Notes: generated by a model from the letters alone, not told the origin. A stretch of 64,000 bases of DNA from Alphaproteobacteria bacterium (GCA_026982705.1 JALSGP010000046.1:55545-119544), one strand, 5' to 3'; counted from the first letter of the stretch, positions 8,132-18,642 are shown. Numbers and translations: made by a program.

Positions 8132-9485
8132 AGCGGCGCAAGTCACCGGCGTGGATCAGGGGGGAACGATCCGGTCGCACGGCGCCCACCATCGCCAGCA
8201 CGCCCTCGCCCACCACCACGGGCGCGCCGGCCCGCACGGCGACGTCGGCCCGCGGCAGCAGCAATGCCGGCGATCCCGTCCCCTCGCCGCGGGCCCAGGC
8301 CAGCGGTGGTCCCGGCCGCGGCACCCACAGCAGGGCGAGACCCAGCGCCTCGTCCCGCGCGTCCACGAGACCATAGAGGCGGCGGCCGTCGCCCGTCTCC
8401 ACCGGCACGAGACTGCCGGCCGGCAGCGCCCGCGTCAGGGTCAGCACCCGATCCGACGCCACGTAGAAGCCGAGGGCGCGCGTCCCCTCCCCTTCGCCCA
8501 CCTGCACCACCGCCGGATGAACGCGCACCGGCAGCGCCTCCACGGGGATCCCGCCAGTGCCGGCGTCCGCCTCGGGTCCGCGCGGGCGACCGGCCGCCGG
8601 CAGCACGGCCGCGGCCCGCAGGGCCGTCTCGATGTCCGCGAGTCCCACGAGCTCGCCGGGGGTGGCGAGGGCCGGCCGCAGGCCCGCCAGCAGCTCGCCC
8701 AGGGAAAGGCGCGGCGGCGGATCCTGCCCGTTCGTATCGTCTCCCGTCGCCACCAGGGTGATGCCGGGCGGTGGCCTGCGGTCGTTCCGACCGTCGAGAG
8801 GCCGGGCGAGGATGCGGCGTTCCCGGAAGGGCACCCGCGCCCGCCAGGCGCGGCCGGTGGCGGCATCCCACAGCACCACCACGACCCGCCCACGCCGCTC
8901 CAGCCGCGTGATCTCGGCGGCGAAGCGTTCACGGACGAGGACCGGCTCCTCCACGGAGCGGGGTGTGCGGGCGAGACGTGCCTCCAGTTCGGCGCGCGTG
9001 CGTTCCCGCTCGCCCCGACGCAGCAGGTCCAGCACGCCGCTCAGCAGCGTGCCGACGATGTCGACGGCGGGATCCCCGGTCCGCGAGAGGCGGGTGCCCC
9101 TCTCCGCCTCGCGCTCCAGCCGGCGCAGCTCCCGGACGAGGCGGCGGTGTTCGGGATTGGGGCGGCGGCGGGTGCCGGTGGTGCGCTCGCCCTCGAGGGT
9201 GAGGATGCCGCCCGGCTCCCGCCGCACCTCCCGGATCTCGAGCCCGCCCACCAGCAGGCGACAGCGGGCGGCATCGCCGCCCGACTCCGCGGCGCCGGCC
9301 ACCTCCAGGGGGCCGAGGGTGACGACCGTCAGCGCCGGCGGCCCCGGCCCGGCCTCCTCCACCAGCCGGCGGCAATCGGTGGCGGCCACGGGATCGGCGG
9401 AAGGCGCCGAGCCGACCGGACCCCCGGCGCAGGCGGCCAGCAGCAGCGGGAGGCCGAGGGCGAATCGACACCGTCGTGCGGTCAC
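8100..9485 (-). CDS. Putative lipoprotein with trypsin-like pseudoprotease C-terminus
   Basis: A 461-residue protein with a lipoprotein signal (hydrophobic residues 8-18, lipobox LAAC, Cys19), so probably membrane-anchored. Residues about 125-200 are highly charged and helical (RRLVRELRRLEREAER, RERTRAELEARLAR), likely coiled coil. The last 120 residues have the strand pattern of a trypsin-like barrel (GFYVASDRVLTLTRAL, LGLALLWV, VRAGAPVVVGEGVL). The places where His, Asp and Ser of the triad should stand hold other residues, so catalysis is not expected. I do not recognise the full-length family. It lies alone between glmM and the convergent DUF423 gene. Confidence 0.6.
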   Translation of the reverse strand: MTARRCRFALGLPLLLAACAGGPVGSAPSADPVAATDCRRLVEEAGPGPPALTVVTLGPLEVAGAAESGGDAARCRLLVGGLEIREVRREPGGILTLEGERTTGTRRRPNPEHRRLVRELRRLEREAERGTRLSRTGDPAVDIVGTLLSGVLDLLRRGERERTRAELEARLARTPRSVEEPVLVRERFAAEITRLERRGRVVVVLWDAATGRAWRARVPFRERRILARPLDGRNDRRPPPGITLVATGDDTNGQDPPPRLSLGELLAGLRPALATPGELVGLADIETALRAAAVLPAAGRPRGPEADAGTGGIPVEALPVRVHPAVVQVGEGEGTRALGFYVASDRVLTLTRALPAGSLVPVETGDGRRLYGLVDARDEALGLALLWVPRPGPPLAWARGEGTGSPALLLPRADVAVRAGAPVVVGEGVLAMVGAVRPDRSPLIHAGDLRRFTARVLAASR

Positions 9486-9546
9486 GGCCCCATCCCCGAC
9501 GGACGGAGCCAGTGTAGCGGGGGGCGGCCGCGTTTTCCACCTTCAG

Positions 9547-10914
9547 TTATGCATCGGCGACGGAGATCGCCTCTTCGGCGATGACCGTCACCAGGGCGGG
9601 CAGCACCTCGTCCACCAGCACCGGATCCTCGGCCTCCACCATGACGCGCACCACCCGCTCGGTGCCGGAGGGTCGGACCAGCACGCGGCCGCGATCGCCG
9701 AGGCGGGCCTCCGCCTCCGCCACCGCGGCCCGGACACGCGGACGCTCGAGCGTCTCGCGGCCGGCGCCCCGCACGTTCTCCAGCCGCTGGGGCCAGGCTT
9801 CCCAGACGTGGGCGAGCTCCGAGAGGGGGCGTCCCTCGCGCCGCATCACCGCCGCCACCTGGAGGGCGGCGAGGAGGCCGTCGCCGGTGGTGGCGTAGTC
9901 GGTCATGATGACGTGGCCGGATTGCTCGCCGCCGAGGTTGAGGCCGCGCGCCCGCATGGCCTCCAGCACATAACGGTCGCCCACCCGGGTGCGGACCAGT
10001 TGGAGGCCGAGGCCGGCGAGATGGCGTTCGAGCCCCATGTTGGACATGACGGTGGCGGCGACGGCGCCACCGCGCAGGCGACCTTCCCGCAGCCAGACGC
10101 CGGCGATCAGCGCCAGCACCCGGTCGCCGTCGACGATCTCGCCGCGCTCGTCCACCAGCACCACCCGGTCGGCGTCGCCGTCGAGGGCGATGCCGAGGTC
10201 GGCGCCGTGGCGCCGCACCTCCGCCCGCAGGCGCTCGGGAGCGGTGGCGCCGCAGTCGAGGTTGATGTTGAGGCCGTTGGGTTCGGTGCCGAGGCGGACC
10301 ACCTCGGCGCCGAGCTCGAAGAGGAGATCGGGGGCGATGTGGTAGGCGGCGCCGTGGGCGCAGTCCACCACCACCACGAGACCGGCGAGATCGAGGTCGC
10401 GCGGGACGCTGCGCTTGAGGTTCTCGATGTAGCGGCCGCGGGCATCCTCCAACCGGCGGGCGCGGCCGAGGGCATGGGGTTCGGCGAGACCGTCACCGTC
10501 GAGGCCGGCCATGAGCCGTTCGATCTCCGCCTCCACCGCGTCGGAGAGCTTGTGGCCGTCCGGGCCGAAGAGCTTGATGCCGTTGTCCTCGAAGGGATTG
10601 TGGGAGGCGGAGATCATGACCCCCACGTCGCAGCGGAGGGTGCGGGTGAGATAGGCGATGCCCGGCGTGGGGATGGGCCCCACCAGCATCACGTCCATGC
10701 CGGCGGAGACGAAGCCGGCGGTGAGGGCCGGCTCCAGCATGTAGCCGGAAAGACGGGTGTCCTTGCCGATCACCACCCGGTGCGGCGGCCGTCCCCCTCG
10801 GAAGTACTGGCCGGCGGCGCGGCCCAGGGCCAGCGCCACCTCGGCCGTCATGGGCCAGCGGTTGGCGGTGCCGCGGATGCCGTCGGTGCCGAAGAGTCTG
10901 CGCTCCGATCCCAT
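9547..10914 (-). CDS. glmM: Phosphoglucosamine mutase GlmM
   Basis: Interconverts glucosamine 6-phosphate and glucosamine 1-phosphate for UDP-GlcNAc, peptidoglycan and LPS synthesis. The 455-residue protein has FGTDGIRG at the start and the phosphoserine loop [17 protein letters not shown] (Ser104 is the expected phosphorylated residue). It also has the metal loop DGDADR, the sugar-binding GGEQSGH and the phosphate-binding [15 protein letters not shown] near the end. Length is typical. It is the last gene of the tol-pal-tilS-ftsH-glmM order but is separated from ftsH by a strong terminator, so it probably has its own promoter in the 168-bp gap. Confidence 0.97.
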   Translation of the reverse strand: MGSERRLFGTDGIRGTANRWPMTAEVALALGRAAGQYFRGGRPPHRVVIGKDTRLSGYMLEPALTAGFVSAGMDVMLVGPIPTPGIAYLTRTLRCDVGVMISASHNPFEDNGIKLFGPDGHKLSDAVEAEIERLMAGLDGDGLAEPHALGRARRLEDARGRYIENLKRSVPRDLDLAGLVVVVDCAHGAAYHIAPDLLFELGAEVVRLGTEPNGLNINLDCGATAPERLRAEVRRHGADLGIALDGDADRVVLVDERGEIVDGDRVLALIAGVWLREGRLRGGAVAATVMSNMGLERHLAGLGLQLVRTRVGDRYVLEAMRARGLNLGGEQSGHVIMTDYATTGDGLLAALQVAAVMRREGRPLSELAHVWEAWPQRLENVRGAGRETLERPRVRAAVAEAEARLGDRGRVLVRPSGTERVVRVMVEAEDPVLVDEVLPALVTVIAEEAISVADA

Positions 10915-11032
10915 GCTTCGCCTTCCCGTTCATCGGAGGGACCATCGCGATCGCGAGCGATACGCGCCCCGGTCCCAGGGCGCAACCGGGGATGTGCGGG
11001 CGCCGCACGTGCGTGTGACGGGAGCCGGAAAC

Positions 11033-11062
11033 GCCCGGGGCGCCGCGGGCGGCGCCCCGGGC
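11033..11062 (-). terminator. Strong hairpin terminator after ftsH
   Basis: A perfect 14-bp GC stem (GCCCGGGGCGCCGC and its complement) with a two-base loop starts about 20 bases past the ftsH stop on the minus strand and is followed by GTTTCC. This fits an intrinsic terminator of the GC-rich kind with a short T-tract. It would uncouple ftsH from glmM. Confidence 0.7.
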
Positions 11063-11082
11063 TCGTGGGCGTCCGGGCGTCG

Positions 11083-13026
11083 TCACACCCCCGGCTGGGG
11101 CGCCATGCCGCCCGGCCCCTCCGCCGGCCGGGTGGTGGGCGGCACCGAGGTCCGCCGACCCTCGGCGGTGGCGGCGGCCCCGCCGGGCCCCGCCGGCTTC
11201 TGCGGCTCCTCCGGGCGGACGATGGGCTCGCCCTTCATGAGCCGGTCGATCTCCTCGCCGGTGAGGGTCTCGTATTCCAGGAGCGCCTCCGCCAGGGCGT
11301 GGAGCCGGTCCCGGTGCTCCTCGAGGATGGCGCGGGCGCGACCATAGCCCTCCTCGACGATGCGGCGGATCTCGCGGTCGATCTTGCGGGCGGTGTCCTC
11401 GGAGACGTTCTTGATCTGTGTGAGCTGGGCGCCGAGGAAGATCTCCTGGGTGTTCTCGGCGTAGCCCACCGGGCCGAGCTCGTCGCTCATGCCCCATTCG
11501 GTGACCATGTGGCGGGCGATCTTGGTGGCCTGTTGGATGTCGGAGGCGGCGCCGGCGGTCACCTTCTCGCGGCCGAAGATCAGCTCCTCGGCGACGCGAC
11601 CGCCCATGGCCACGGCGATGTCCGCCTCCAGCTTCATGCGGCTCACCGACAGCCGGTCGCCCTCGGGCAGCCGCATGACCATCCCCAGCGCCCGCCCGCG
11701 GGGGACGATGGTGGCCTTGTGGATGGGGTCCGAGCCCGGCATGAAATAGGCCACCACGGCGTGGCCGGCCTCGTGGTAGGCGGTGAGCCGCCGCTCCTCC
11801 TCGCTCATGACCATGGAACGGCGCTCGATGCCCATCATCACCTTGTCCTTGGCCTCCTCGAACTCGGCCATGGTGACGAGGCGCTTGCCCTTGCGGGCGG
11901 CCAGCAGCGCCGCCTCGTTGACGATGTTGGCGAGGTCGGCGCCGGAGAAGCCGGGGGTGCCGCGGGCCAGCACTTTGGGGTCCACGTCGGGTGCGACGCG
12001 GATCTTGCGCATGTGCACCTGCAGGATCTTCTCGCGGCCCGCCACGTCCGGGAAGGGCACCACGATCTGGCGGTCGAAGCGGCCGGGGCGCAGCAGCGCC
12101 GGATCCAGCACGTCGGGCCGGTTGGTGGCGGCGATCAGGATCACCCCCTCGTTGGACTCGAAGCCGTCCATCTCCACCAGCAGCTGGTTGAGGGTCTGCT
12201 CGCGCTCGTCGTTGCCGCCGCCGAGGCCGGCACCGCGATGGCGGCCCACCGCGTCGATCTCGTCGATGAAGACGATGCAGGGGGCGTGCTTCTTGGCCTG
12301 CTCGAACATGTCGCGCACGCGCGCCGCGCCCACGCCCACGAACATCTCCACGAAGTCGGAGCCGGAGATGGTGAAGAAGGGCACGTTGGCCTCGCCGGCG
12401 ATGGCCCGCGCCAGCAGGGTCTTGCCGGTGCCCGGCGGGCCCACCAGCAGCACCCCCTTGGGGATGCGCGCGCCGAGCTGCTGGTAGCGCTGCGGGTTCT
12501 TGAGGAACTCGACGATCTCCTGGACCTCCTCCTTGACCTCGTCGATGCCAGCCACGTCGTCGAAGGTCACGCGCCCGTGTTTCTCGGTGAGCAGGCGGGC
12601 CCGCGACTTGCCGAAGCCCATGGCCCGCCCGCCGCCGGACTGCATCTGGCGCATGAAGAAGATCCACACGCCGATGAGCAGCAGCATGGGGAACCAGGAG
12701 ACCAGCACCGAGAGCAGCGAGGGGACGTTGTCGTCCACCGGCCGCACGTCGATGCGCACGCCGCGGCTCTCGAGCCGGTCGATGAGCCGGGGGTCGCGCG
12801 GCGCGTAGGTCTGGAACACGCGCCCGTCGGTGTAGCGGCCGGTCACCACGTCGCCCTGGATGGTGACCTCGGCCACCCGCTGGGCCTCCACGTCGGCGAG
12901 GAAGTCGGAATAGGCGACGGTGGTCTGGGGCGAGCGCGGCTGCGATCCCTGGAACAGATTGACCAGGGCCATCAGCAGCAGGCCGATGATCACCCAGAGC
13001 GCGAGATTCTTGCCGAAATTGTTCAC
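11083..13026 (-). CDS. ftsH: ATP-dependent zinc metalloprotease FtsH
   Basis: Membrane-anchored AAA+ protease that removes misassembled membrane proteins and short-lived regulators. It has two N-terminal helices (about residues 8-25 and 103-125) flanking a periplasmic domain. In the AAA domain, Walker A GPPGTGKT is at 196-203, Walker B IVFIDEID at 251-258, and the SRH region includes [25 protein letters not shown] sequence. The zinc motif HEAGH is at 418-422. The C-terminal 50 residues are Pro/Gly-rich and probably disordered. At 647 residues it is normal. It lies 69 bases after tilS and ends at a strong terminator. Confidence 0.98.
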   Translation of the reverse strand: MNNFGKNLALWVIIGLLLMALVNLFQGSQPRSPQTTVAYSDFLADVEAQRVAEVTIQGDVVTGRYTDGRVFQTYAPRDPRLIDRLESRGVRIDVRPVDDNVPSLLSVLVSWFPMLLLIGVWIFFMRQMQSGGGRAMGFGKSRARLLTEKHGRVTFDDVAGIDEVKEEVQEIVEFLKNPQRYQQLGARIPKGVLLVGPPGTGKTLLARAIAGEANVPFFTISGSDFVEMFVGVGAARVRDMFEQAKKHAPCIVFIDEIDAVGRHRGAGLGGGNDEREQTLNQLLVEMDGFESNEGVILIAATNRPDVLDPALLRPGRFDRQIVVPFPDVAGREKILQVHMRKIRVAPDVDPKVLARGTPGFSGADLANIVNEAALLAARKGKRLVTMAEFEEAKDKVMMGIERRSMVMSEEERRLTAYHEAGHAVVAYFMPGSDPIHKATIVPRGRALGMVMRLPEGDRLSVSRMKLEADIAVAMGGRVAEELIFGREKVTAGAASDIQQATKIARHMVTEWGMSDELGPVGYAENTQEIFLGAQLTQIKNVSEDTARKIDREIRRIVEEGYGRARAILEEHRDRLHALAEALLEYETLTGEEIDRLMKGEPIVRPEEPQKPAGPGGAAATAEGRRTSVPPTTRPAEGPGGMAPQPGV

Positions 13027-13095
13027 GAACGGACCTCGTCGCTGCGTCCCCTCCCCCCGCCCACGCGAGACGGTCTCCGGCCGGAGGGCATCTCC

Positions 13096-14334
13096 TCACT
13101 TAGGGGCAGCGGGGGCCGAAACAATATACCGGTGGAAGCCCGGGCAGGCGAGCCGCACCGCCGGCGCGAACACCGCCGCCGGCGCCCCCGTCGCGCCGGG
13201 CCATACGGGGGTGCCCGTCGGCATCCCTGCGGGCAGGGCGGCGAGGGCCGCGCGCGGCACGTGGGGATGACGCGCGGCCTCGCGTCGCAGGGCCTCCGCA
13301 TGGAGGGCGAGGGGGGCCACCGTCCGGGGACCGGGGCCGGGATGGTCGAGCAGGAAGCGCCCGTCCCACAGGACGGGCACGCCGGGGACGAGGGTGACGG
13401 GCGGCGGCAGGGCCCGGGTCTCGCGCACCACCGTGAGGAGGTGTCCGTCCGCCGTCACCAGACAGCGGCCGGCGGTGGCCGGAAGCGCGCCGGCGCCGAT
13501 CCGGGCGAGCAGCCCGGCCACCACCCGCGCCCGCGGCGGCCGGCGCCCGCCGCCCACCACCGCCAGCAGCCGTCCCCACAGCAGGGTCCGCAGGGCGGGC
13601 GGGGCCTCCGCCAGCACCGTCCCGTCCACCCGGGCGAAGCCGAAGCGTGCGTCCAGCCGCACCGCCCGCGCCGCCAGCTCGGCGAGGGCCGCCTCCACCT
13701 CCGCCCGCGCACGACGGGCCTCCTCGGAGAGCGCCATCAGACCCGCCACGTCGATCCCCTGCCGCCGCAGCCGGGCGCGGGCGAAGCGGGGATCGGTGTT
13801 GGCCGGATCCTCGACCCAGGGCACGCCGTGCGCGCGCAGCAGCGCCTCCAGCCGGGCGCGGGGAAAGCCCAGGAGCGGCCGCAGCAGCCGCACGCCCGCC
13901 CGCACCGCCACCGCCGGCATGCCGGCGAGGCCCAGGGGGCCGGAGCCGCGGGCGAGCCGCATGGCCACCGTCTCCGCCTGCTCCTCCAGCCGGTGGCCCA
14001 GCAGCAGCTCGCGGATGCCGTGACGGCGGCAGGCGGCGAACAGCAGCACGTAGCGCGCCTCCCGCGCCCGCTCCTGGATGCGGCTCGCGGGTTTCGGTCC
14101 CGTCCAGCGCAACACCTCCACCGGGATGCCGAGGGCCCCGAGGCGGCGGCGCACCGTCTCCGCCTCCGCCGCCGATTCCGGGCGCAGGCCGTGGTCCACC
14201 ACGAAGGCGCGCAGCCGGCCGCCGCGGACGCGCACCCAGTCGCGGGCCAGCAGCGCCAGCGCGGTGCTGTCGGCCCCCCCGGAGACGGCCACGCCCAGAT
14301 GCGGCGGCATGGCGACGGGCCCCAGCGCCGCCAT
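13096..14334 (-). CDS. tilS: tRNA(Ile)-lysidine synthetase TilS
   Basis: Modifies C34 of the CAU-anticodon tRNA-Ile to lysidine so that it reads AUA; an N-type PP-loop ATPase. The PP-loop VAVSGGADSTALALL is at about residues 15-29, followed by AFVVDHGLRPESAAEA and the conserved GHRLEEQAETVAMRLARGSG segment. The start is uncertain. ATG 14334 is the first in-frame start after the cpoB stop and gives 412 residues, but it has a weak ribosome site, and the sequence just upstream (DEFAAA) still looks like TilS, so a noncanonical start a few codons earlier is possible. It sits between cpoB and ftsH as in other alphaproteobacteria. Confidence 0.92.
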   Translation of the reverse strand: MAALGPVAMPPHLGVAVSGGADSTALALLARDWVRVRGGRLRAFVVDHGLRPESAAEAETVRRRLGALGIPVEVLRWTGPKPASRIQERAREARYVLLFAACRRHGIRELLLGHRLEEQAETVAMRLARGSGPLGLAGMPAVAVRAGVRLLRPLLGFPRARLEALLRAHGVPWVEDPANTDPRFARARLRRQGIDVAGLMALSEEARRARAEVEAALAELAARAVRLDARFGFARVDGTVLAEAPPALRTLLWGRLLAVVGGGRRPPRARVVAGLLARIGAGALPATAGRCLVTADGHLLTVVRETRALPPPVTLVPGVPVLWDGRFLLDHPGPGPRTVAPLALHAEALRREAARHPHVPRAALAALPAGMPTGTPVWPGATGAPAAVFAPAVRLACPGFHRYIVSAPAAPK

Positions 14335-14371
14335 CGCCGCCGCGAATTCGTCGGCACCGACGGGGCGGACC

Positions 14372-15214
14372 TCAGGGGCAGCGCTGGGCGGCGCGCTCGC
14401 GGGCGAGGGCCTGGCGGATGTGGGCGGGTGCCCGCGGATAGCGGCGGGCGAGCTCGGCGAAGGTGCGACAGGCCCGCTCGCGCTCGCCGATGGCCGCGAG
14501 GGCCATGCCCAGCTTGAGCAGGGTGTCGGACGCACGGGGCGCATCGGGACCGTAGGTGCGGAAGTTGCGGGCATAGAGCTGGGCGGCGGTGGCGTAGTCC
14601 TGGCGGAAGAAATGGGTCTCGGCCAGCCAGAAGGCCGCATCCGGCGCCCGCGAATGGTCCGGATGGTCCTCGAGGAAGGCGGCGAAAGCCCGCGCCGCCT
14701 CGTCGAAGCGGCCGTTCTCCAGCAGCTCCAGCGCCCGGCGGTAGCGTTCCTCGGGATCCGCGGTCCCCTCCGGTGCGGACGCGGACCCGTCCCCCCCGGC
14801 CACGGCCGGCGCCCGCTCCACCGGGGTCACGGGCGGCGGAGAGGGTGAGGGTTCCACCGGTGGCGGCGGGGTCTCCGTGGCGGCGGTGGTCGTCGGCGAT
14901 GCCGGAGGCGCGGGGACCTCCCCGGCGGCGGTGCCCCCGTCTCCGCCGTCGTCCGCCACGGCGGCCGGGGGCGGCAGCGGCGCGGTGGCGACGCCGCGGG
15001 CGAGGCGTCCCTCCAGCCGGCGCAGGGCGTATTCCAGCTCCTCGATGCGCCCGCGCAACCGCGCCACCTCCTCCTCCAGCCGCTGCACCCGCACCACCAA
15101 TCCGGCGCGGTCCATCGGCGCCCGCGACTGGGCCACCGCCGGCGGCACGGCCACCAGCACCGTCGACACCAGGATCGCCGTGGCCCACCCTCTCCGGCCT
15201 GCCGACACCCTCAC
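14372..15214 (-). CDS. cpoB: Cell division coordinator CpoB (YbgF)
   Basis: Periplasmic protein that ties the Tol-Pal system to peptidoglycan synthesis at division. The 280-residue product has a signal peptide (to about residue 28, PPAVAQ), a coiled coil at about 36-75 (RVQRLEEEVARLRGRIEELE) that is the trimerisation part, a long Pro/Thr linker and TPR-like repeats from about 155 to the end. The repeats start EERYRRALELLENGRFDEAA and include FWLAETHFFRQDYATAA. It ends with a Cys-Pro. It lies ten bases after pal, in the classic tol-pal order. Confidence 0.93.
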   Translation of the reverse strand: MRVSAGRRGWATAILVSTVLVAVPPAVAQSRAPMDRAGLVVRVQRLEEEVARLRGRIEELEYALRRLEGRLARGVATAPLPPPAAVADDGGDGGTAAGEVPAPPASPTTTAATETPPPPVEPSPSPPPVTPVERAPAVAGGDGSASAPEGTADPEERYRRALELLENGRFDEAARAFAAFLEDHPDHSRAPDAAFWLAETHFFRQDYATAAQLYARNFRTYGPDAPRASDTLLKLGMALAAIGERERACRTFAELARRYPRAPAHIRQALARERAAQRCP

Positions 15215-15223
15215 TCCTCCCGC

Positions 15224-15778
15224 TCACTGGGTCACGTTGACCACGGTGACGGCGCGGCGGTTGAGGGCCCAGGCCGCCTCGTTGTGGCCCGGGTCCACCG
15301 GCCGCTCCTCGCCGTAGGAGATGGTGAGGATGCGGTCGGGGGCGACCCCCTTGGCCACCAGATAGTCCTTGACCGCCTGGGCACGGCGCTCGCCGAGGGC
15401 GAGATTGTATTCGCGGGTGCCGCGCTCGTCGGCGTGGCCCTCGACGGTGACGGTGACATGGGGATAGCGCAGCAGCCACGCGGCCTGGCGATCCAGCACC
15501 GCCCGCGCCTTCTCGTCGAGGGCGGCGCTGTCGAAGGCGAAGAACACGCGGTCGCCCACGTTGACCTCGAGATCCTCCTGCGTGCCGGGCTCGGGGGCCG
15601 CGAGGGCACGCTCCTCCACCGTACCGGCGGGGGCACCCACGCCGGCCTGGGCCCCGCCACCGTCGGCGGCGCGCGCATCGGTCCCGTCGAGCGCGGCCGG
15701 CCCCTCGCCGGACCCGGCGGCACAGGCGGCGAGCAGCGGCAGCAGCAGCAGGAGTGCGGAAAGGCGGATCGGGCGCAT
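15224..15778 (-). CDS. pal: Peptidoglycan-associated lipoprotein Pal
   Basis: Outer-membrane lipoprotein that binds peptidoglycan and TolB, completing the trans-envelope Tol-Pal bridge. I chose the ATG at 15778 because GGAGGAG lies nine bases before it, giving 184 residues. Lipobox LAAC is at about residues 15-18. The OmpA-type domain covers the C-terminal 110 residues ([41 protein letters not shown], then [15 protein letters not shown]), with the Asp and Arg that hold diaminopimelate. It sits 22 bases after tolB and ten before cpoB. Confidence 0.97.
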   Translation of the reverse strand: MRPIRLSALLLLLPLLAACAAGSGEGPAALDGTDARAADGGGAQAGVGAPAGTVEERALAAPEPGTQEDLEVNVGDRVFFAFDSAALDEKARAVLDRQAAWLLRYPHVTVTVEGHADERGTREYNLALGERRAQAVKDYLVAKGVAPDRILTISYGEERPVDPGHNEAAWALNRRAVTVVNVTQ

Positions 15779-15800
15779 GACGGACATCTCCTCCACGGGT

Positions 15801-17123
15801 TCAGGGCAGGAGCGGCGACCAGTCCGGGTCCACCGCGTCGAGAGGCGTCGGAAGCTCCCGCAGGCCGGAGCCGTCGACGCCGATGGTGAACAGGCGCCTG
15901 GTGTCGCGCACCGGATCCTGGCGCGCGAAGACCAGGATGCGGCCGTTGGGCGCGAAGCTCGGCGATTCGTCGAAGAAGCTGCGGGTGATGGGGCGGTCGT
16001 CGGCCCCGTCGGGACGGACGACGCCGATGTGGAAATAGCCGCCCCGTACCACCGAATAGGCGATCCAGTCGCCGCGGGGCGACCAGACGGGCGAACCGTA
16101 GCGCCCGGGCCGGAAGGTGAGCCGGCGGACGCCGCCGCCGTCGCGATCCATCAGGTAGAGCTGGGGCGTGCCCGCGCGGTCGGAATTGAAGACGATGCGG
16201 CGCGCGTCGGGATCGTAGCCGGGCGAGGTGTCGATGGCGGGATGGTCGGTGAGACGCGTCAGCCGGCCGGTGGCGAGATCCAGCCGGTAGAGGTCGGAAT
16301 TGCCACGGACCGCCACCGTCAGCAGCAGTTCCGAGCCGTCCGGCCCGTAGCGCGGGGCGAAGGCGGTGCCGGGGAAGGGACCGAGGGTGCGCTCGCGACC
16401 GGTCTCGAGATCACGCTCGAAGATGCCGGGGCGGCCGCCGCGCCAGGCCACGTAGACCAGCCGGCGGCCGTCCGGCGCGAAGCGCGGGGTCATGACCAGC
16501 TCGCGCCCGTCGGTGAGGAAGCGGTGGTTGGCGCCGTCGCGGTCCATCAGCGCGAGGCGCTTGACGCGGCGGGTCGCGGGCCCGCTCTCGGCCACGTAGG
16601 CGATGCGGGTGTCGAACCAGCCGCCCTCGCCGGTGAGGCGGACGTAGACGGCATCGGCGATCCTGTGGGCGGCGCGGCGCCAGTGGGCGCGCGGCAGCAC
16701 GTAGCGGAAGCCGGCCAGATGTTCGCCCGTGAACACGTCCCACAGGCGGAACTCGACGGCGAGACCGGCGCCGGCGAGCCGCACCCGCCCCGCCACCAGC
16801 GCCTGGGCGTCGATGCGGCGCCAGAGGTCGAAGCGGGGCACCTCGCCCAGCTCGTCCGGCGTCTCGGGATGGGCACGCGGATCGATGCGGCGGAAGAAGC
16901 CGGAACTCTCGAGATCCGCCGCCGTCACGTCGGGGATGTCGCGGGCGAGACGGGCCAGCTCCGGGGCGTCGTAGGCGAAGGGGGCGACGGCGATGGCCAG
17001 CGGTTCCACCCGTCCGCGGGTGATGTCGACCCTGAGCTGGGCGAAGGCCCGTGGCAGCGCCGAGAGGCCGGCACCGGCGCCCAGCAGGGCGAGGACGGTC
17101 CTGCGCGCGAAGGTGGTGGTCAT
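15801..17123 (-). CDS. tolB: Tol-Pal system beta-propeller protein TolB
   Basis: Periplasmic protein linking TolA and Pal. The ATG at 17123 overlaps the tolA stop by four bases (ATGA) and gives 440 residues. The N-terminus ([15 protein letters not shown], cleavage near RAFAQ) is a signal peptide with twin arginines, so Tat export is possible though Sec is usual. The N-terminal domain is followed by a six-bladed propeller with repeats such as [53 protein letters not shown] and [15 protein letters not shown]. It is the fourth gene of tolQRAB-pal-cpoB. Confidence 0.97.
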   Translation of the reverse strand: MTTTFARRTVLALLGAGAGLSALPRAFAQLRVDITRGRVEPLAIAVAPFAYDAPELARLARDIPDVTAADLESSGFFRRIDPRAHPETPDELGEVPRFDLWRRIDAQALVAGRVRLAGAGLAVEFRLWDVFTGEHLAGFRYVLPRAHWRRAAHRIADAVYVRLTGEGGWFDTRIAYVAESGPATRRVKRLALMDRDGANHRFLTDGRELVMTPRFAPDGRRLVYVAWRGGRPGIFERDLETGRERTLGPFPGTAFAPRYGPDGSELLLTVAVRGNSDLYRLDLATGRLTRLTDHPAIDTSPGYDPDARRIVFNSDRAGTPQLYLMDRDGGGVRRLTFRPGRYGSPVWSPRGDWIAYSVVRGGYFHIGVVRPDGADDRPITRSFFDESPSFAPNGRILVFARQDPVRDTRRLFTIGVDGSGLRELPTPLDAVDPDWSPLLP

Positions 17124-18163
17124 CCCGACAGCGCCCGCTCCAGATCGAAGTTCATCTCGATGGTCCGCCAGGCGGCGTAGGACTCCCGCGGCAGCCGCAG
17201 CGGCGCGCAACGGCGCACCGCCCGGATGGCACTTTCGGCGACGATGCGGAAGACGGGATCCTTCCCGTAGCGGGCGCGATCCACGATCTCCGCCGCCCGC
17301 ACCCGCCCGTCCGGAGTCAGCTCGAAGCGCACCAGCACCCTGAGCCCGCGGATCCCCCGCGCGGCCAGGGGGATGGTCCAGCAGCGGTAGACCTGATCCT
17401 CCACCAGCCGCTGCAGGCGCGCGAGCTCCACCGGCGCCGGCCTCCGTGCGCCCACGGCCTCCAGGGGCGCCGTCCGCGGCCGTCCGGCCTCGCGGTCGCG
17501 CCCGCGCCCCGCCCGTCTTTCCTCGGCCCGTTCCCGCCGCTCCAGCCGTTCCACGCTGCGCAGGAGCGTCTCGAAGGAGTCCTCCGCCTGGACGTCGGCG
17601 CGCACGCCGTCGGGGGCGGTGCGGACGGCCTCGGCCACCCGCACCGGTCGCGGCCGCGGCGGGGAAGGCGACCGCACCGTCGCCCGCGCCGCCGCTCGGG
17701 GCCGCGGCGCGGGGCGCAGGGCGGCCAGCCGCCGCGGCACCGCGGGTGCGGTGTGCGGGCGCGGCGGCGGCGGTGCGGGCGCGGCCTCCGGGGTCGGCGC
17801 GGCCGCCGCCGGCGTCCGCGCCGTGGGCGTGGAGACCGGGGGCGGCGGGGGCTCCGCCTCGGGGATCGGAGGCGGCGACTCGGCGGGCGGTGGCGTCGCC
17901 GGCGGTGACGGATCCGGCGGCGGTTCCGCCGCCGCGGTCTCGTCCGCCGGTGGGGCCGGCGGCGGGGCCGCCTCCTCCCGCGGCGGCCGCGGAGCGGTGG
18001 CGACGGGATCGGCGGGCGGCGCCTCCGGCTCCACCTCCGGGACCGCCGCCACCAGCTCCACCACCAAGGGAGGACTCGGGGGCGCGGGCGTAAAACCGAG
18101 GCGGGCCAGAAGGGCGAGGGCCGCCAGGTGGAGGAGGGCGGAGACCGCCAGCGCCCGCCGCAC
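17120..18163 (-). CDS. tolA: Tol-Pal system protein TolA
   Basis: Energy-transducing protein that spans the periplasm from TolQR to TolB and Pal. One N-terminal helix (about residues 5-24) anchors it. Domain II (about 30-210) is Pro/Ala/Glu-rich with many Pro-Pro runs, rather than the long Ala/Lys helix of E. coli. The C-terminal domain (about 245-347) is TonB/TolA-like: ARLQRLVEDQVYRCW, RVLVRFELTPDGRVRAAEI, then FRIVAESAIRAVRRCAPLRLP with a Cys pair. Its stop overlaps tolB by four bases, and it follows tolR by ten bases. Confidence 0.93.
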   Translation of the reverse strand: MRRALAVSALLHLAALALLARLGFTPAPPSPPLVVELVAAVPEVEPEAPPADPVATAPRPPREEAAPPPAPPADETAAAEPPPDPSPPATPPPAESPPPIPEAEPPPPPVSTPTARTPAAAAPTPEAAPAPPPPRPHTAPAVPRRLAALRPAPRPRAAARATVRSPSPPRPRPVRVAEAVRTAPDGVRADVQAEDSFETLLRSVERLERRERAEERRAGRGRDREAGRPRTAPLEAVGARRPAPVELARLQRLVEDQVYRCWTIPLAARGIRGLRVLVRFELTPDGRVRAAEIVDRARYGKDPVFRIVAESAIRAVRRCAPLRLPRESYAAWRTIEMNFDLERALSG

Positions 18164-18173
18164 GGCCCCTCCC

Positions 18174-18641
18174 TCAGCGGTCCGCGGCGGCGGCCCCGGA
18201 GGCGAGCGCCGCCGTCCGCGGCGGTTCCGTGACCAGGGCGATGCGCGCGAAGCCGGCCTCGCGCAGCGCCGTCACCACCGCCACCACGGTACCGTAGTCC
18301 ACCTCCCGGTCGCCGCGCACGAACACCCGCCGTTCGCCCCCCGCGGCGGCCAGGGCCCGCAGACGCGGAGCCAGTTCCGCCGGCGCCACCGGCCGGTCCT
18401 CCAGATGGACCTCGCCGCCGCGGGTGACGGTGACGATGAGGGGCGCGTCGGTGCCGGGGAGCGGCGTGCGGGTACCCTCCGGCAGGTCCACCGCCACGCC
18501 GGTGGTGAGCAGCGGGGCCGTCACCATGAACACCACCAGCAGCACCAGCATCACGTCCACGAAGGGGGTGACGTTGATCTCGGCCAGCAGCCGCCGGCGC
18601 CTGCGGCCGTCCCGGGAGCCGAGGTGCGGGCCCGCCGCCAT
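18174..18641 (-). CDS. tolR: Tol-Pal system protein TolR
   Basis: ExbD-family inner-membrane protein, the stator partner of TolQ. The 155-residue product has a short basic cytoplasmic N-terminus, one helix at about 25-45 with the essential Asp in [19 protein letters not shown], and a periplasmic domain including [26 protein letters not shown]. Its ATG follows the tolQ stop after one base, so the two are tightly coupled. Confidence 0.96.
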   Translation of the reverse strand: MAAGPHLGSRDGRRRRRLLAEINVTPFVDVMLVLLVVFMVTAPLLTTGVAVDLPEGTRTPLPGTDAPLIVTVTRGGEVHLEDRPVAPAELAPRLRALAAAGGERRVFVRGDREVDYGTVVAVVTALREAGFARIALVTEPPRTAALASGAAAADR

Positions 18642-18642
18642 C

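Noticed and set aside
8557..14517. A 1,986-codon open frame on the plus strand opposite glmM, ftsH and tilS
   Set aside because: It is antisense to three certain genes. Stop codons are rare in all frames at this GC content, and the translation is Arg/Ala/Gly-rich with no motif.
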